A DNA stretch of 64,000 nucleotides from positions 70,746,400 through 70,810,399 of the forward strand of contig OY829328.1 in NCBI GenBank assembly GCA_963691655.1, in the 5' to 3' direction. The stretch's first letter is position 1; every line of letters starts with the position of its first letter. The notes below the pieces were generated by a model, which worked only from the letters and a program-made list of their open reading frames with translations, made no database searches and was not told where the DNA came from. This stretch comes from Toxonevra muliebris (lineage: Eukaryota > Arthropoda > Insecta > Diptera > Pallopteridae). Made by a program: the position numbers and the translations under genes. Shown one piece after another: positions 36,970 through 49,719 of the stretch.

Positions 36970-38515
36970 CTGCATCACTATGATATATAACTTCAAATGA
37001 AATTGCAAAATTTCATATAGCAAAAAAATAATTTAAAAACTTTTCTTCGATTGCACTTTTGGCGTGTGTTTTCTGCTGATAATAATAAAAATTGACACAA
37101 AATTTAACAAAAAAAAAGTAGCAAAATAATAAATAAAAGAAAAACTCATAAATTGTATTATAGTGTGCGTGTGCTTGCAACAATGTTTGTAAAAATTATA
37201 TATATATGAATGTGATTGTCATTTTAAAATCTTTTCATGTCATTTCAAATCTTTTTGCAAGTACTAAGAAAAAATACAAAAATAATAATAAGTCGAAAAT
37301 ATAAAAATATACAAGTACAAAAGTACAATATACAAAACTTTTCACTTCCGTTTCCTTTCATTTCTTCTTGCTTCTTCTTCCTACTTATTCTCATGCGCGC
37401 GCAAAAAACATTTGCGCCACAATTTGCAATTTATCAGCAAAATATTCTTTTTTTTTTTTTTTTTTTTATTTTTTTACTGATTTATTTATTTTTTTTTTTC
37501 TTCATTCATGTTTCTTTAACAAATGTGATGTGATTTCGGTGTTTTTTTTTTCATCAGTTGTTTGCTAAATATTTTATAAGAAATCACGCACACACAAACA
37601 AATATTCGTGACATCGTCGTCGTCGAAGAAGAAAAAGTAGTAGAAAAAATTCTAATAGTTGATAAAGTTAAAGTGAAATAAAAATTGAGATATTGTTGAA
37701 AAGCGTTTGGAAATATCTATTCTCTTGTACTATTTCCGTTTTCTTGTGATATTTCCTGCCATCTTTTATTTTTACATTGTTCTTTTTTATATCTCTACTA
37801 TATGAAGTAAAGCAGTGGCGTGTTTAGAAATTACAGCTTCTTTATAATTTTCAGATATCGATAATTGTTGATTCTCTGGTTTATTTTACGAGTGCTGGAC
37901 TAAATTTCTTGTGACTGAGATTCACAAGAGCGCAACCTATTACTTTCTGGCCTAACTATAAAATTGTTTAAATTTTCAAATTATAGTTTCATTATTTCTA
38001 GTAGCAATATTTTTTCATAAATTGCGCCTCTTTATTTCACCCTGAAACACCCCTGTTCAATATCTACGCATGCTGCTCGCAAGTTCTATTCTTTCGTTGT
38101 CTTCACTCGTTTATTTCAATATTGCAACACTGATTGCAATCAATGTATCAGTGTTTATTTCTTGCTGTTGTTATGCACAAAACACGAAAATCTCATTTTC
38201 TTACGAATATTGTTTAAACTAATACTAAAATATTTCAGATTTTTTTTTTTCATTTTTGGATTTTAACGTTTATGGAGAAAACGTGTTTTTTAGAATATTT
38301 TGCAAACTAAAATAAAGCTTGATAGTTTTAAGCTATAAAAATGCAAACTAAAGACAAAAGTTACCATATGTTGAATCATGGAGACATGTTTCATACAAGG
38401 ATTTAGAAATAAGTAGATGAAATACAAAATTTTAGATAGATTTGAAACAATTTTCAAAAATAGAAAATAAAATTTAATCAAGAGAGAAGAAAACAATAAA
38501 AAAAACATCCTTGAT
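36970..38515. other. AT-rich DNA, no gene seen
   Basis: Long T-runs at about 37447-37467 and 37488-37499, and CGTCGTCGTCG near 37615. Two overlapping open frames at 37237-37568 are Phe-rich translations of the T-runs. Confidence 0.55.
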
Positions 38516-38519
38516 TAAA

Positions 38520-38925
38520 AAGAAAACAATGAGCAAACTGGATACCAGTAGACAAAATAGAAACCAGTAAATAAAATAGGAATAAATAGGCAAAATATAA
38601 ACCAGCGGAGAAAATAGAAACCAAGGAACAAACTTGAAGCCCATGGACAAAATAGAAACGAATGCATCAAAGAGGATCCGATGAATGAAATACAAGACAA
38701 GAGATAAATTATTAACCATTTGTCAAAATAGAAACCAATGGACAAAATAGGAATCAATGGATAAAATAGAAACCAATACACAAAATAGAAACCAATGGAC
38801 AAAATAATAACCAATGGCCAGGAAAGGAACTACTAGGCAAAATAGAAACGATGGCTTGAATAGAGACCAATGGATAGAATAGAGACCAATAAAAAGAATA
38901 AAAACTGCTGGGCATAATAGAAAAC
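38520..38925 (+). repeat. Array of GACAAAATAGAAACCAATG units
   Basis: About twenty imperfect ~20-bp units. The same motif occurs in reverse orientation at 49720-50610. Open minus-strand frames (38474-38993) are Phe/Leu/Tyr-rich translations of it. Stray units also lie near 40306-40350. Confidence 0.92.
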
Positions 38926-38963
38926 GATAAACGATTTGTATTTCTTAGCTTAGATGACAAAGT

Positions 38964-39071
38964 ATTTTGCAGGTTATGTCGAAAACCTGACATGCTGGGG
39001 TTTTTTAGACCTCGGGTTCGGATTCACCGATTTCAGAAACGTATAGTAAATATAGTCTGACCTCCAGACCT
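38964..39071 (-). repeat. Single dispersed copy of the 125-bp repeat
   Basis: In reverse complement it matches the unit of the 2171-2745 array: ATACGTTTCTG, GGTGAATCCGAACCCGAGGT, then CAGGTTTTCGACATAACC. It sits between two unrelated degenerate arrays. Confidence 0.85.
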
Positions 39072-39089
39072 AAAACAAACTCTTTTTTT

Positions 39090-40320
39090 TTTTGAGTGGC
39101 TGTGTTTTCAGTCTAAGGTTTGGATTAATTTTTAATCAAATTTTTACCCTGTTTTCTGGTTTGAATTTGGAGCTTAAATTTCGTCCACTTTTTTTTAAGT
39201 TTTCTCCTTTTTTGGACTGCGTTTTAGTCTGAATTTTGGTCAAATACTTAATTAACATTTGGTCTGAAGTTTAGTCTGATTTTTGGCTTGCTTTTGGTTT
39301 AAATATTGGTCTGAATTATAGTTCCATTTTTGATCAGAATTTCGGTTTAATGTTAGTTTGAATTTTGGTTTGAATTTCAGGCTGAATTTATATCCGGGCT
39401 TTGTTCTGAGTTTCGGGCTTGTTTTTGATCTGAACTTTGGTCGGATTGTTACTCCGATTTTGAGATGTGAGTTGTGGATAAAATTTGTTAACAATTTTTC
39501 CTCTGACTTAGTGGTTTGGATATGGGACGAAAATTTGTTTGTTGTTATTTTTTGGTTTAAGTTTTGTTTTAATTTTTTACCTGAATTTCGGTTTGAATTC
39601 CTGTTGGATTTTTTGCTTGAATTTTAACTAATTTCTGGTCTGAATTTTGATCCGATTTTTTCTCTGGTTTTAGTTTGAATTTTGGTCTAGTTTTAATTTT
39701 TTTTTTTTTGGTCTGAGTTTTGGTTTACTTTTGGTCTGAATATTATTCTGAGTTTTAGACTAAATTATGGTTTGAGTCTTGATCACAATAAAGGTTGATT
39801 GAATTTTTGGTATATTTTTGGTCTGAGTTTCGGACTGATTTTTGGCCTGAACTTTGATCTGAGTTTCGGACTGATTTTTGGCCTGAACTTTGCTCGGTTT
39901 GTTACTCCGTTTTTTAGACTTTGAATTTTGATCTAATTTTAATCTTTTTGGGTTCGAGTTGCTCTTAATTTTGGTCTGAATTTTAATCTAAACTATGTTT
40001 CGAGTATTGATCAGAATTTTAGTGTAAGGTTAGGGTGAATTTTGAACTGATTTTTGGCCTATTTTTGGTCTGACTTTTGGTCTGAATTTTAGACTGATTT
40101 TTGGTCTAAGATTTGTTCAGAGTTTCCGACTGATTTTTGGCTTCAATTTCGGTTGGTTTGTTACTCGATTTTTTGCATTAAATTTATGTATTTTTGGTTT
40201 CCTTTTCGATCTAAGTTATGGTTTGATTTTTGACCTGAATTTCAGTTGAATTTTGCTTTAGTTTTCGGTTCAAATTTTGAAATGATTTCCGGTTTGAGTT
40301 TTAATCTAGAAACCAGTGGA
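39090..40320 (+). repeat. Array of TTTTGGTCTGAATTT units, copy 1
   Basis: Imperfect 12-18 bp units with the core GGTCTGAATTTT and variants GATCTGA and GGTTTGA. Family members recur at 42870-45600 and 60040-61130. The 39252-39494 and 39358-39627 open frames are repeat translations. Confidence 0.92.
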
Positions 40321-40324
40321 CAAA

Positions 40325-40690
40325 ATTGAAACTGATGGACAAAGTAAAGGGGTTTTCAGTAAGGACATAACAATTTGGTATTTAAATAAAACATAGAATA
40401 ATTGAGGTTTCGGGTTCGATATCGGATTGGATTCGATGTCGTGCCGCATATGACCACCTCGAGTCAATTTTTCACCACTCTTCCACACATATTGGCCGGA
40501 ACGTTGTCAATTTCACATTCGATATTGTTCCTGAGCTCCTCTAATCCCATAAAAAGAAATTCAACGGCGTTAAATCGCATGAGCACCTCCCTCGGTCATT
40601 CGACGGAAGAAAAAATATGCTCTAACCACACCTCTGAATGAAATTCACACCACACACGATCCCTTTTTGTGGATGCCATGCTCTTGAAGC
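40325..40690. other. Unique-looking DNA between arrays
   Basis: Moderate GC content with ATCGGATTGGATTCGATG and an open frame at 40402-40641 (starts MRFRVRYRIGFDVVPH). No splice support or recognised family; it may be a transposon remnant. Confidence 0.4.
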
Positions 40691-40711
40691 GTGTATGAGA
40701 GGCTGAGAGGA

Positions 40712-40875
40712 AAAGTGGTATAACTTCTACTTTCAGAAAAAATAGAATAATTTTACTTAAAAGCAAAAGCGAAAAGAAATATGTTCAGAGCCAAAATGAA
40801 ACGAAATATATTCAGAGCAAAAACCGAATAAATGACTATGCTGTTTTTGCTCTGAAAAAATTGTTATACCACTTT
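40712..40875 (+). mobile_element. 164-bp MITE with AAAGTGGTATAAC terminal repeats, copy 1
   Basis: Perfect 13-bp inverted ends AAAGTGGTATAAC (40712-40724) and GTTATACCACTTT (40863-40875). The inside holds repeated ATGTTCAGAGCAAAA and GAAACGAAATAT. Three relatives lie at 40900-41265, 49206-49395 and 49541-49704. Confidence 0.85.
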
Positions 40876-40899
40876 ACCATAAAAAGGAGGATGAGAGGA

Positions 40900-41265
40900 A
40901 AAGTGGTAGTGGTTCTCAGTTCAGAAAAAAGTGGAATAATTTTACTGAAGAGCTAAAACGAAACGAAATATCGCACATTTACTAAAATACTGTCATAAGT
41001 CAAAAAACACGATTTTTGAATTATTCATTAAGTCACGCTTCATATTGTGTAAAAATTTCATAATAATATCTTGTATACTTCTGCAAAGTGGGAGTCAATT
41101 GAAAACTTTAAACGCGTTTTCTACAAAATCGAGTTTTTTGAGTTATGACAGTCTTTTAGTAAATGAGCGATATGTTCAAAACAAAAGTGAAACGAAATAT
41201 GTTCAGAGCAAAAACGGAATAAATCACTGTACTGTTTTTGCTTTGAAAGAATTGTTATACCATTT
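40900..41265 (+). mobile_element. Second MITE copy, interrupted by a nested element
   Basis: Starts GAAAAGTGGTAGTGGTTCTC and ends GAATTGTTATACCATTTTTGC. The family sequence runs to 40971 and resumes at 41170; the 198 bp between belong to another element. Confidence 0.8.
40972..41169 (+). mobile_element. Nested foldback element (198 bp) inside a MITE
   Basis: Inverted ends of about 45 bp: the left reads CGCACATTTACTAAAATACT and the complement of the right reads CGCTCATTTACTAAAAGACT. Both continue as GTCATAA-TCAAAAAAC. Four bases, ATAT, flank both sides (40968-40971 and 41170-41173) and may be the target duplication. No coding capacity. Confidence 0.85.
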
Positions 41266-41284
41266 TTGCTCTTACTTTTAAGTC

Positions 41285-42500
41285 GTTTTATTATCACTCT
41301 AAACCGTATTAAAGCTGACTGTCTTGGAGAATTTGCTAGCATTTTTATAAAAAATATTTTTAGAGATTAAAAGTATCCAACTGCATAGATCTAAAAGTTG
41401 GAAACTTGCTCTTGGTTTTGGAGGAAGACTAGAAACTGCCAATGGTTGGGATTTATATTCATAGTAATGTACAATATATAAATAAGTACACGCAGTAAAG
41501 CTTTTACTTTGTTTCTTTGGTTTAAACTACTATACTACTTTTTCAACTTAATATAATAATTTTTTTGTGAAGAAAAGTACCATATTATGTAATACATTAA
41601 CTGACAATAGCAGCGAGTAAATCTAATGTAACGTAAAAAATTCAAAACTACTATGTAATTGCTCCAAAAAAAAAGGCGCCATCATCATAAGCATTTTCAG
41701 ATTTTAGATTTCAACTAAAAATCGACAATATCAACTGCAACTACAAAAAAAAAAAGAAGTGAAATTGCAACTAGAAACAGAAGTTGAACGCTGAAACAAA
41801 CAAAAAATGTGTAGCAAGCAAACACTGGCAGCAGTAACGATATGTTGCTGCTGCTGCTGATGATGATGATGTTGATGGCGCACTTAATGACAGCGTGCGC
41901 ACATATTCGGTGCAACTTGCAATTGCTGTTATACTTCTGCTTCAGATGCCATATCAACAGACAGACAAAGAGACTGACTCTGTCAGTTAGAAGATATAGA
42001 CGGATTATTGCTAACAACTTGTTTTAAGGGGGAAAAATCAAAGCAGCAGCAATAGCAGCGCAGAAACAAAATGCAATTTTGTATGAAAATGTTGCTAGTT
42101 TTTTGCTTTCGATTTTGCGTATTATTTTTTTTTTTCTTTTTTGCTCCATATGTGTGGAGTAAAAAAATTAAGAGCAGCAAAAAAATTGAACTAACAGTCA
42201 TCATGTTTTTTGTCGCTCAAAAAAAAAAAAAAAAAAAAAAAAAAATATGTTAAAAAATAAAACTTTAAATGATGTAAAGGGAAAAAGAGAAAAATTAATT
42301 TTCATTCAGTACATAGATGCAGGGAGAAAAAAATATAAATAAACTAGAAATCTACATTTAAACGAAGAGCTTCAAGCTATGTACTCAAACACACACACAC
42401 GCACTACACAGCAGCTCCGTATAAATTTCAAATAAATGCTGCAATTTATGTAGCTGAAATATCCATAGCGCATAGCTGCTATGTACCTTAAAAGCAACAA
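41285..42500. other. AT-rich DNA with short triplet runs, no gene seen
   Basis: TGCTGCTGCTGATGATGATGATG near 41845-41870 in mixed form, and an A-run at 42219-42245. Open frames on both strands around 41715-42204 come from these runs. Confidence 0.5.
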
Positions 42501-42509
42501 CAATAACAA

Positions 42510-42692
42510 ATGTTTTTCATCGTTGACAAGCGTACAGTAAACAGCATCCTCATCGGTAATAGTAATAGTGACGTAACAGAAATAGTCACAACAAATGAAC
42601 AATTTACGTGCAGCAACATTTTATTTGACAGTTACATATTGGCAGCCAGTAACAACAAAAACAGTTCAACATTTACGTTTGACAATTTAAGC
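42510..42692 (+). other. Open frame ending at a splice donor, weak exon candidate
   Basis: An ATG at 42510 opens 61 codons starting MFFIVDKRTVNSILIGN. They run to AGCAG|GTAAAA at 42693, a fair donor that also creates the stop. Composition is less biased than the flanks (rich in N, S, T). No clear acceptor upstream and no recognised domain. Confidence 0.2.
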
Positions 42693-42869
42693 AGGTAAAA
42701 TTGGAAACGTTAATGAAAACGGAGGGAAATTATTTACACAGACTATACATACAAATAAGCGCAGAGGGACTTTCATTCACAATCAGGTATTTTTGGTTAT
42801 TTCCTCAGCTTTTTGATGGTACTTTTTTTTTTTATTATCCGTCAGTATTTGGTTATTTTGCTTTTGATA

Positions 42870-45600
42870 TGAATTTCGGTTTAGAGTTTTAGTCTCAATT
42901 TCGATTTAAATTTGTTCATTTTTTGATCTAAATTTTGGTTTATTTTTTGGAGTGATAATTTGTCTGAATTATGACACAAAATTTTTATTAAAAATTTCGA
43001 TCACAATTCTGAATTTTTTTACTGATTTTCAGTCGAAGTTTTGGCATAATTTTTTATCAGATTTTTACTCTGTTTTCAGGTTTGAATTTGGGGCTAAATT
43101 TTTGTTTCTTTTTGGTTTAAGTTTTCTCTTTTTTTGACTGAATTTTTATGTGAATTGTGGTCTTAGTTTTGGTGTAAATTCTGGTCTAAATTTTGTTCTA
43201 ATTTTTAATCTTCTTTTGGTTTAAGGTTTGCTTAAAATTTTTAACTGATTTTTTCTCTGTTTTCTGGTTTGAATTTGGGAAATCCCAATTTTTGTCTTTT
43301 TTTAGTTTAAGTTTTGGTCTCATTTTTTAATGGTTTGAATTTTGGCCTAATTTTTAATCTTATTTTTGTCCGAATTTTGGTTTACTTTTGGTCTGAATAT
43401 TGGTCTGAATCTTGGTCTCAGTTTTAATTTGAACTATGATTTGAGTATTGACCTGAATTTACATAAGTATAAGGTTAGAGTGAATTTCAAATTGATTTTG
43501 GCCTATTTTTGGTCGAAATTTTTGATTGCCTTTTTGGTCTAAGATTTGTTCTGAATTCTGGACAGATTTTTGATCTGAACTTTGCTCGATTTATTAATTC
43601 GGTTATTGGAAGTAAATTTATGTCAATTTTGGTTAAATTTTTTATTTATTTTGATTGTTTTTTTATCTAAACGTTAGTTTGATTTTTTCTTAAATTATGG
43701 TTGAATTTTGATCTAATTTTTGGTAAGAATTTTAAATTAATTTCTCGCTTTGAATTTCGATCTAATTTTTGCTCTACTTCTGATCTGATTTTCGGTCTGA
43801 ATTTCGATTGAACTTTGGTCTAATTTTTGGTAGGAGTTTTTAACTAATTTCCGGCTTAGGTTTTGATCTAGTTTTTGCTCTAATTTTTAGTAGGAATTTT
43901 GAATTGATTTTCGGCTTGAAGTTTTGATCTAGTCTTTGATCTGCTTCTGATCTGATTTTCGGTAAAAATTTTGGTCTGAATTTGGGTTGAGTTTTGGTCT
44001 AATTTTTGTTAGGAATTTTGAAATGATTTCTGGCTTGAGTTTTGATCTAGTTATTTTTCTGCTTCTGATCTGGTTTTCGGTCAAAATTTTGGTTTGAATT
44101 TTGGTTGAATTTTGATCTAATTTTTATAGGAATTTTGAACTGATTTCCGGCTTGAGTTTTCATCTAGCTTTTGCTCTGCTTCCGATTTAATTTTTGGTCC
44201 GAATTTCGGTCTAATTTTTTATAGGAATTTTGAACTGATTTCCGGCTTAAGTTTTGATCTAGTTTTTGCTCTGCTTCTGATCTGATTTTCCGTCAAAATT
44301 TTGGTCTGAATTTCGGTTGAATTTTCGTCTAATTTTTGATAAGAATTTCCAACTGATTTTTGGGTCGAATTTTGATATAGCTTTTGTTCTGCTTCAGATC
44401 TGATTTTTGGTTTGAATTTTGGCTGAATTTTGGTTGAATTTTGGTCTAATTTTGTTAAGAATTTGGAACTGATTTCCGGCCTGAGTTTTGATCTTGTCTT
44501 TGCCCTGCTTCTGATATGATTTTCAATTCAAATTTTGGTCTGAATTTCGGCTGATTTTGGGTCCAATTTTTAATAGGAATTTCGAACTGATTTCTGGCTC
44601 GAATTTTGATCTAGTTTTTGTTCTTCTTCTGATATGATTTTTGTTTCGAATTTTGGTCTAATTTTTGGTAAGAATTTTAAACTGATTTCCGACTTAGGTT
44701 TTGATATAGTTTTTGGTCTGCTTCTGATCTGATTTTTGCCCTGAATTTCTGTTGAATTTTGGTCTAATTTATTGTATGAATTTTGAGCTGATTTTCGGCT
44801 TGAGTTTTGATCTAGTTTTTGCTCTGCTTTTGATCTAATTTTTGGTCTAAATTTCGTTTGAGTTTTGGTCCAATTCTTGGTAGGAATTTCGAACTGACAT
44901 CTGGCTTGAGTTTTGAACTTGTTTTAACTCTGCTTCTGATCTCATTTTCGGTCTGAATTTTGGTCTAAATTTTAATCTACTCTTAGTCTGAATTTTTATC
45001 CAATTTCAGGTTTTCTTTTGGTCTGAGTCTTTGGCTGAATTATGGTTTGTGTTTTAGTCAAAATTTTGGTCCGATGTTAGTTTGAATTTTTACTTATGGT
45101 CTAAATTTTTGACTGATTTTTGGTCAGAGTTTCCGGCTGATTTTTAGCCTGAACTTTAGTCGGATTGTAATTCCGTTTTTGATAAAATTTTTGACTGATT
45201 TTGGGACTAAACTTTCGTCTTATTTTTGTTTAACTTTTGGTTTCGTTTTTGATCAAAGTTTTGGTTTTATTTTTAGTTTTTTTAAAATTGGTCTGAATTT
45301 TTTACCAGAATTTCGGTCTGATTTTTGGTCCAAATTTTGGTTTCAGTTTTTACTTGAATTTTTGTACTGAGGTTAATTTTTTTGTCTGAATTTTTGTCAG
45401 AGCTTTAGTCCAAATTTTTATCTACGTTTTTACTTGAATTTTTGTACTGAGATTAATTTTTTTGTTTGAATTTTTTTTGAGCTTTAGTCCGAATTTTTAT
45501 CTACGTTTGATCTAAGCTTTAAGTTGATGTTTTGATCTGGTTTAAAATTCGATATTTGGTCTGGCTTTCGGTTTGTGCCTAGTTTGTTTTAATCTGCTCT
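42870..45600 (+). repeat. Array of TTTTGGTCTGAATTT units, copy 2, with a ~110-bp higher-order repeat
   Basis: Same short motif as 39090-40320. Between about 43720 and 44960 a longer unit is superimposed. GCTCTGCTTCTGATCTGAT recurs near 43770, 43943, 44050, 44170, 44270, 44390, 44500, 44620, 44715, 44820 and 44930, mostly followed by GGTCTAATTTTTGGTAGGAA and GAACTGATTTCCGGCTTGAG. Confidence 0.92.
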
Positions 45601-45609
45601 AGACCATCT

Positions 45610-48455
45610 TCCCAACATATTTCCTATACAGTTTTTCTAAATTCTTATTCTATTTTGCCCAATAGTTTCTATTTCACTCATTGCTCATTTTTTTGTATCG
45701 CTATTTTGTTCTCTACTTTCTTGCTTTTGTTTTAAATTGAAAACTTGTCATTAAGAGCTTGCAATTTCTATTCGCATATTATATTATTATACGAAAACTT
45801 AAAACTCTGTAAAAATACTTTGAAAAGCACTTGAGAAGCCCTAAATATTTAAAGTTTTCCCTAAAAAAAAGGCGCCAAAACTTTTAACGTTTCTATAAAC
45901 TAATTTTGTGCTCTTTTTAATTTTTTTCTTGCTATATTGTTTATTTAAAAACTTTTCTAACATTTTCATTTCGCTCACTATAAAGTAGTTAAAATAAACT
46001 TTGCTATGAAGAAAAAAATGTAAGCTTTTAAAGGAAACAAATTAATTACGTTATTTAGTTTACTTACAACCTCCTACCAACATTTTCCCATTACTTTTTC
46101 TATTCCTATCACTGCATAACATTCTTTTGCAACTCACATTTCTCAATTTACTATAATCTTTAACCTATGTACTAGTTATAAAGGAAAAAAGCAATAACTT
46201 AATTGCATATACACAGCGTGACTTATATATATATAGTTTACTTCCTGTCCCTCAACTCTAAAAAAACAAAAAAAAAAAAAAAAAAAAATTGGTAGGGAAG
46301 AAGGGGGTGAAAGAAAAATAACCAAACAAAACTTATTCAATTAAACTTTTACTCAAGTAATACCACTATTTCTACATATACATACTAAATTCTCTAATGG
46401 AACTCATTTCATTGCTTACGCAATCATATCCCCACTTTCCCCTACCACCTCATATATACATACAACTTGCATACATACTCGCTCATACATACATCTATAA
46501 ATTAGTTTCATAGAGCTACTATCTATGTATGTATGTAGAACGGCATTGGTGGCAGTTAGTGTGTCTATAAAATTCCCATGAATGCACAATCCTTTCTTTA
46601 CTTACTACACATCAGCTATAGAAGCACTAGTGGCAACAGCAATCGGTAGCATCTGCTGCCATATAGTTGCAAACAAAAATATTATAAATTTTTGTTATTT
46701 CTTTTATATGTATTTTGGTTTAAATTAAATTGCATTTAAAATAATATTTGCGAAAATGGTTGTTGTTGCTTTTGTGCTGCTGCTGCTACTGCTACTTTCA
46801 CATTTTGTATGGTACTTATTTTCTCGTCATCCATAGCGTCATCGTTGTCGTCATCGTTATGCAAATTTATATAAAATTATTACATTCAATTCAAGTACCA
46901 CACATATGCTGTATTTAAAGTATACTATATTTTCTTTAGATATTTACATTTGTATAGTTAGTTTCATGGTATATTCTTCATATGTAAGTATATTGCATGC
47001 TTCTCCATGCTATACTCAAATGTTGCCTTTTCATTTTCAAATTTTCCCTTAAAATCTAACTGCATTCAATTCTCGTCACATATTTACTCAATTACCTTTA
47101 TCCTTGTTGTTGCTTGTCATATCAAAGTTTCATTTATGGTAATCCTACAAATGCTGTAAATTTGTATTTTCCTTCACAAAATATTTGATCTCTTTTTCTT
47201 TGCTCATTTAATGATTTTCTTATGTAAACTTATTTTAAATCTCTGTGTATGCGTTCGTGCATGTTTCAAGCTCCTTCAAATGTTTTAGGAAATGTATTTT
47301 TCATTTGACATTTGCATTGAAAATACACATTTTACATGAATAAATAATGTGTGGTGCTTTTAAAATCATTTTGTTTTAGATAATCATGTTTTAAACTTGT
47401 TTACACATTTGTGCGTGAATGTGAAGGAAATTTTCGTGAATCAACAAGCTGATGTTGCATGCTTTTTAGCATATTAATTATATGCTTTAATTTAGGTTAT
47501 AGTCAGATGCCACGGCTATAAGAAAATTAAAACGTAATTAAAACACGAGTGTTGAATTTGAACCTACTATGGTCAATTTTTTTAAAATAAATTGTTTGGG
47601 AACTTCTGGAAATTCTTATTGTTTTTCCGATAGTGAAAATCATTATTAACGAGAAATTAAACCTGTTTAAGTAACTCGATAATTGGGAACGTCAAAATTA
47701 AGCCAAAGTATAAAAGGATCAGTTTTGGATCTTAAGTGTGAAATTGAAAAATGTACGATATTTTTACGATAGATCTCTGTCAAACTCTTTTAACCAATTG
47801 GCCACTCTAGGTAGGCGGCTCTTAAAATACTTTTGTTGGTGAATTTTCGGCCAAAACTTGTGAGTAAGGACATCTTAATAATACAGCTGATGAACTAACT
47901 GGAAGAGGTTCTTCGGAAAACCACTGGTTGGTTTCGATTCCTTGTACGGACTTGACTTGAACCTCTTCGAAATCGATCGCAGAAAAGTGAGAGAGGAAAA
48001 AGGCTAACATATTTTGAGCTTATTCCCGGCTTTAGAAAAGTAGACAAGCCAAAGAGATTGTCGTTTTCTTGATAAACAAACAATACATCGCTTGCACCAA
48101 AGCGATCCTCAGATTACTAGTATTGGATTATAAACAGTATGTAACAAAATTGAGCAAATAAGGGGCATTTTTGGGAAAAGAAAAATAGCCGAAAAGTGGC
48201 GTTAAGTTAAAAAGTAACAGCATAGTATAGTTTCTTCAGATCCAGATGAACAAAAGTTGAAATATATTTTGGAAATCAGATAACTCTTTCCGCTTCCAAA
48301 AGGGTCTTGAAAATACCGAAATTTCGACAATAAATTGTGATTTTTCCAAATTTTTTGGCAAAAGAATTTTTAAAATCTCACAACTCCGTTATTTTTCCCA
48401 GAGTGTACAAAGATAATGCAAGAAGAATTTTTGAAATCGGATAATAGTTTTTATT
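45610..48455. other. AT-rich DNA, no supported gene
   Basis: A-run near 46268-46287, TGTATGTATG near 46527-46535 and triplet runs near 46770-46795. Overlapping minus-strand frames at 47822-48083 are less biased than average but have no recognised family or splice support. Confidence 0.5.
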
Positions 48456-48459
48456 TTAT

Positions 48460-49075
48460 CGGGCGATTTCTATTTTATTGGGCGGTTTCTATTTTGTCTA
48501 GTAGTAGATTCAAAGATTTTTTTTAGCAAAGTTTAGATTTGTTCGTCCGCTAATATTTTTTTTTTTTTCCATTTATGACCAACGTTCAAAATGTATGAAA
48601 TTTTTATTGTTAAAGAGAGCAAAGGAGTTTAACTCCAACCGTTCTTCCCCTCCCATGCATTCATTAGTGATTATGTCCATTATTTTCTATTTTCTTCATT
48701 GTTTCAATTATTAAAAGTATTAGGCTTTGAATGAACAATGATGCCAGAAAAATATCAAAAAGTTCATAGAACTAGCAGATCAGATGATCGTTTCGGAACC
48801 AGCTGAGGTTCCTCATCAGTGACATCTGTGATAGTTCCCTAATTTCAACAATCTATTTAAGTGAAAATACTGTAAAGTAAATGAGAATTACAAAGACAGT
48901 TATTTTCACTGAATAGTATTACTGAAAGGAACTACCGTTGTATGTACTTTTTGCCATTCGTCTTTGACACTTGTATTGCATATTGGTCAGATTTTCTGAC
49001 ATCTAATTGTTTTTTGTTTTGTCCATTGGTTTCTATTTTATCCATTGTCTTCTATTTTGTCCAATGATCATTTGG
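48460..49075 (-). repeat. Stray units of the GACAAAATAGAAACCAATG family
   Basis: Short clusters of the reverse complement (TTTCTATTTTGTC and GGTTTCTATTTTATCCATTG) at 48460-48505 and 49010-49070, with unrelated AT-rich DNA between. Confidence 0.65.
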
Positions 49076-49205
49076 CAGGCCGATAGGAATAGCGGACTAA
49101 AATTTATATAAGAGCAAAAGTTAAATAATTTAGTATTTCAATGCAAGAACGGTGCAAGTAATACATTTTTGAGTGAAAATGAAACGACTTAAAAGTAAGA
49201 GCAAA

Positions 49206-49395
49206 AATGGTTTAACAATTCTTTCAGAGCAAAAACAGAATTGTGATTTATTTCGTTTTTGCTCTAAATATATTTCGTTTCATTTTAGCTCTGAACATAT
49301 TTCGTTTCGCTTTTGCTCTGACAATATTCGTATCGCTTTTTCCCTTAAGAAAAATTATTCCCCTTTTTTCTGAACTGAGAAGTACCACCATTTTC
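49206..49395 (-). mobile_element. MITE copy 3 (AAAGTGGTATAAC family), reverse orientation
   Basis: Contains TTTTTGCTCTAAATATATTT and CATATTTCGTTTCGCTTTTG as reverse complement of copy 1. The side facing the array is diverged (TACCACCATTTTCC). Flanking GACTTAAAAGTAAGAGCAAA also matches the flank of 41265 in reverse complement. Confidence 0.75.
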
Positions 49396-49540
49396 CTGCT
49401 TTTTTATGGTTTTTGTGATAAACAAAGAGTATACATTGTAAAGAGGTCGCAATTCGCTCTTTGGAATTTTGAAACACAAAAACGTAGAAACCAGCAGTGA
49501 GATGCAATACCGATCGAAACGCCTTAAAGGTAAGAGTAAA

Positions 49541-49704
49541 AATGGTATAACAATTATTTCAGAGCAAAACTAGCATAATCATTTATTCCGTTTTTGCTCT
49601 GAATATATTTCGTTTCACTTTTGCTCTGAACATATTTCGTTTCTCTTTTGCCCTTAAGTTAAATTATTCCACTTTTTTCTGGATGTAGAAGTTATACCAC
49701 TTTT
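49541..49704 (-). mobile_element. MITE copy 4 (AAAGTGGTATAAC family), reverse orientation
   Basis: About 164 bp, the near-complete reverse complement of 40712-40875, ending GTTATACCACTTTT. The flanking CCTCAGCCTCTCAT matches the GAGAGGCTGAG just before copy 1, so similarity extends past the terminal repeat. Confidence 0.85.
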
Positions 49705-49719
49705 CCCCTCAGCCTCTCA

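Noticed and set aside
38474..38993. Overlapping minus-strand frames resembling membrane segments
   Set aside because: Same repeat family as above in the other orientation, and frames overlap each other.
47822..48083. Two overlapping minus-strand frames of 62 codons with fairly balanced composition
   Set aside because: No family recognised, no splice sites and no support for either frame; possibly an old retroelement piece.
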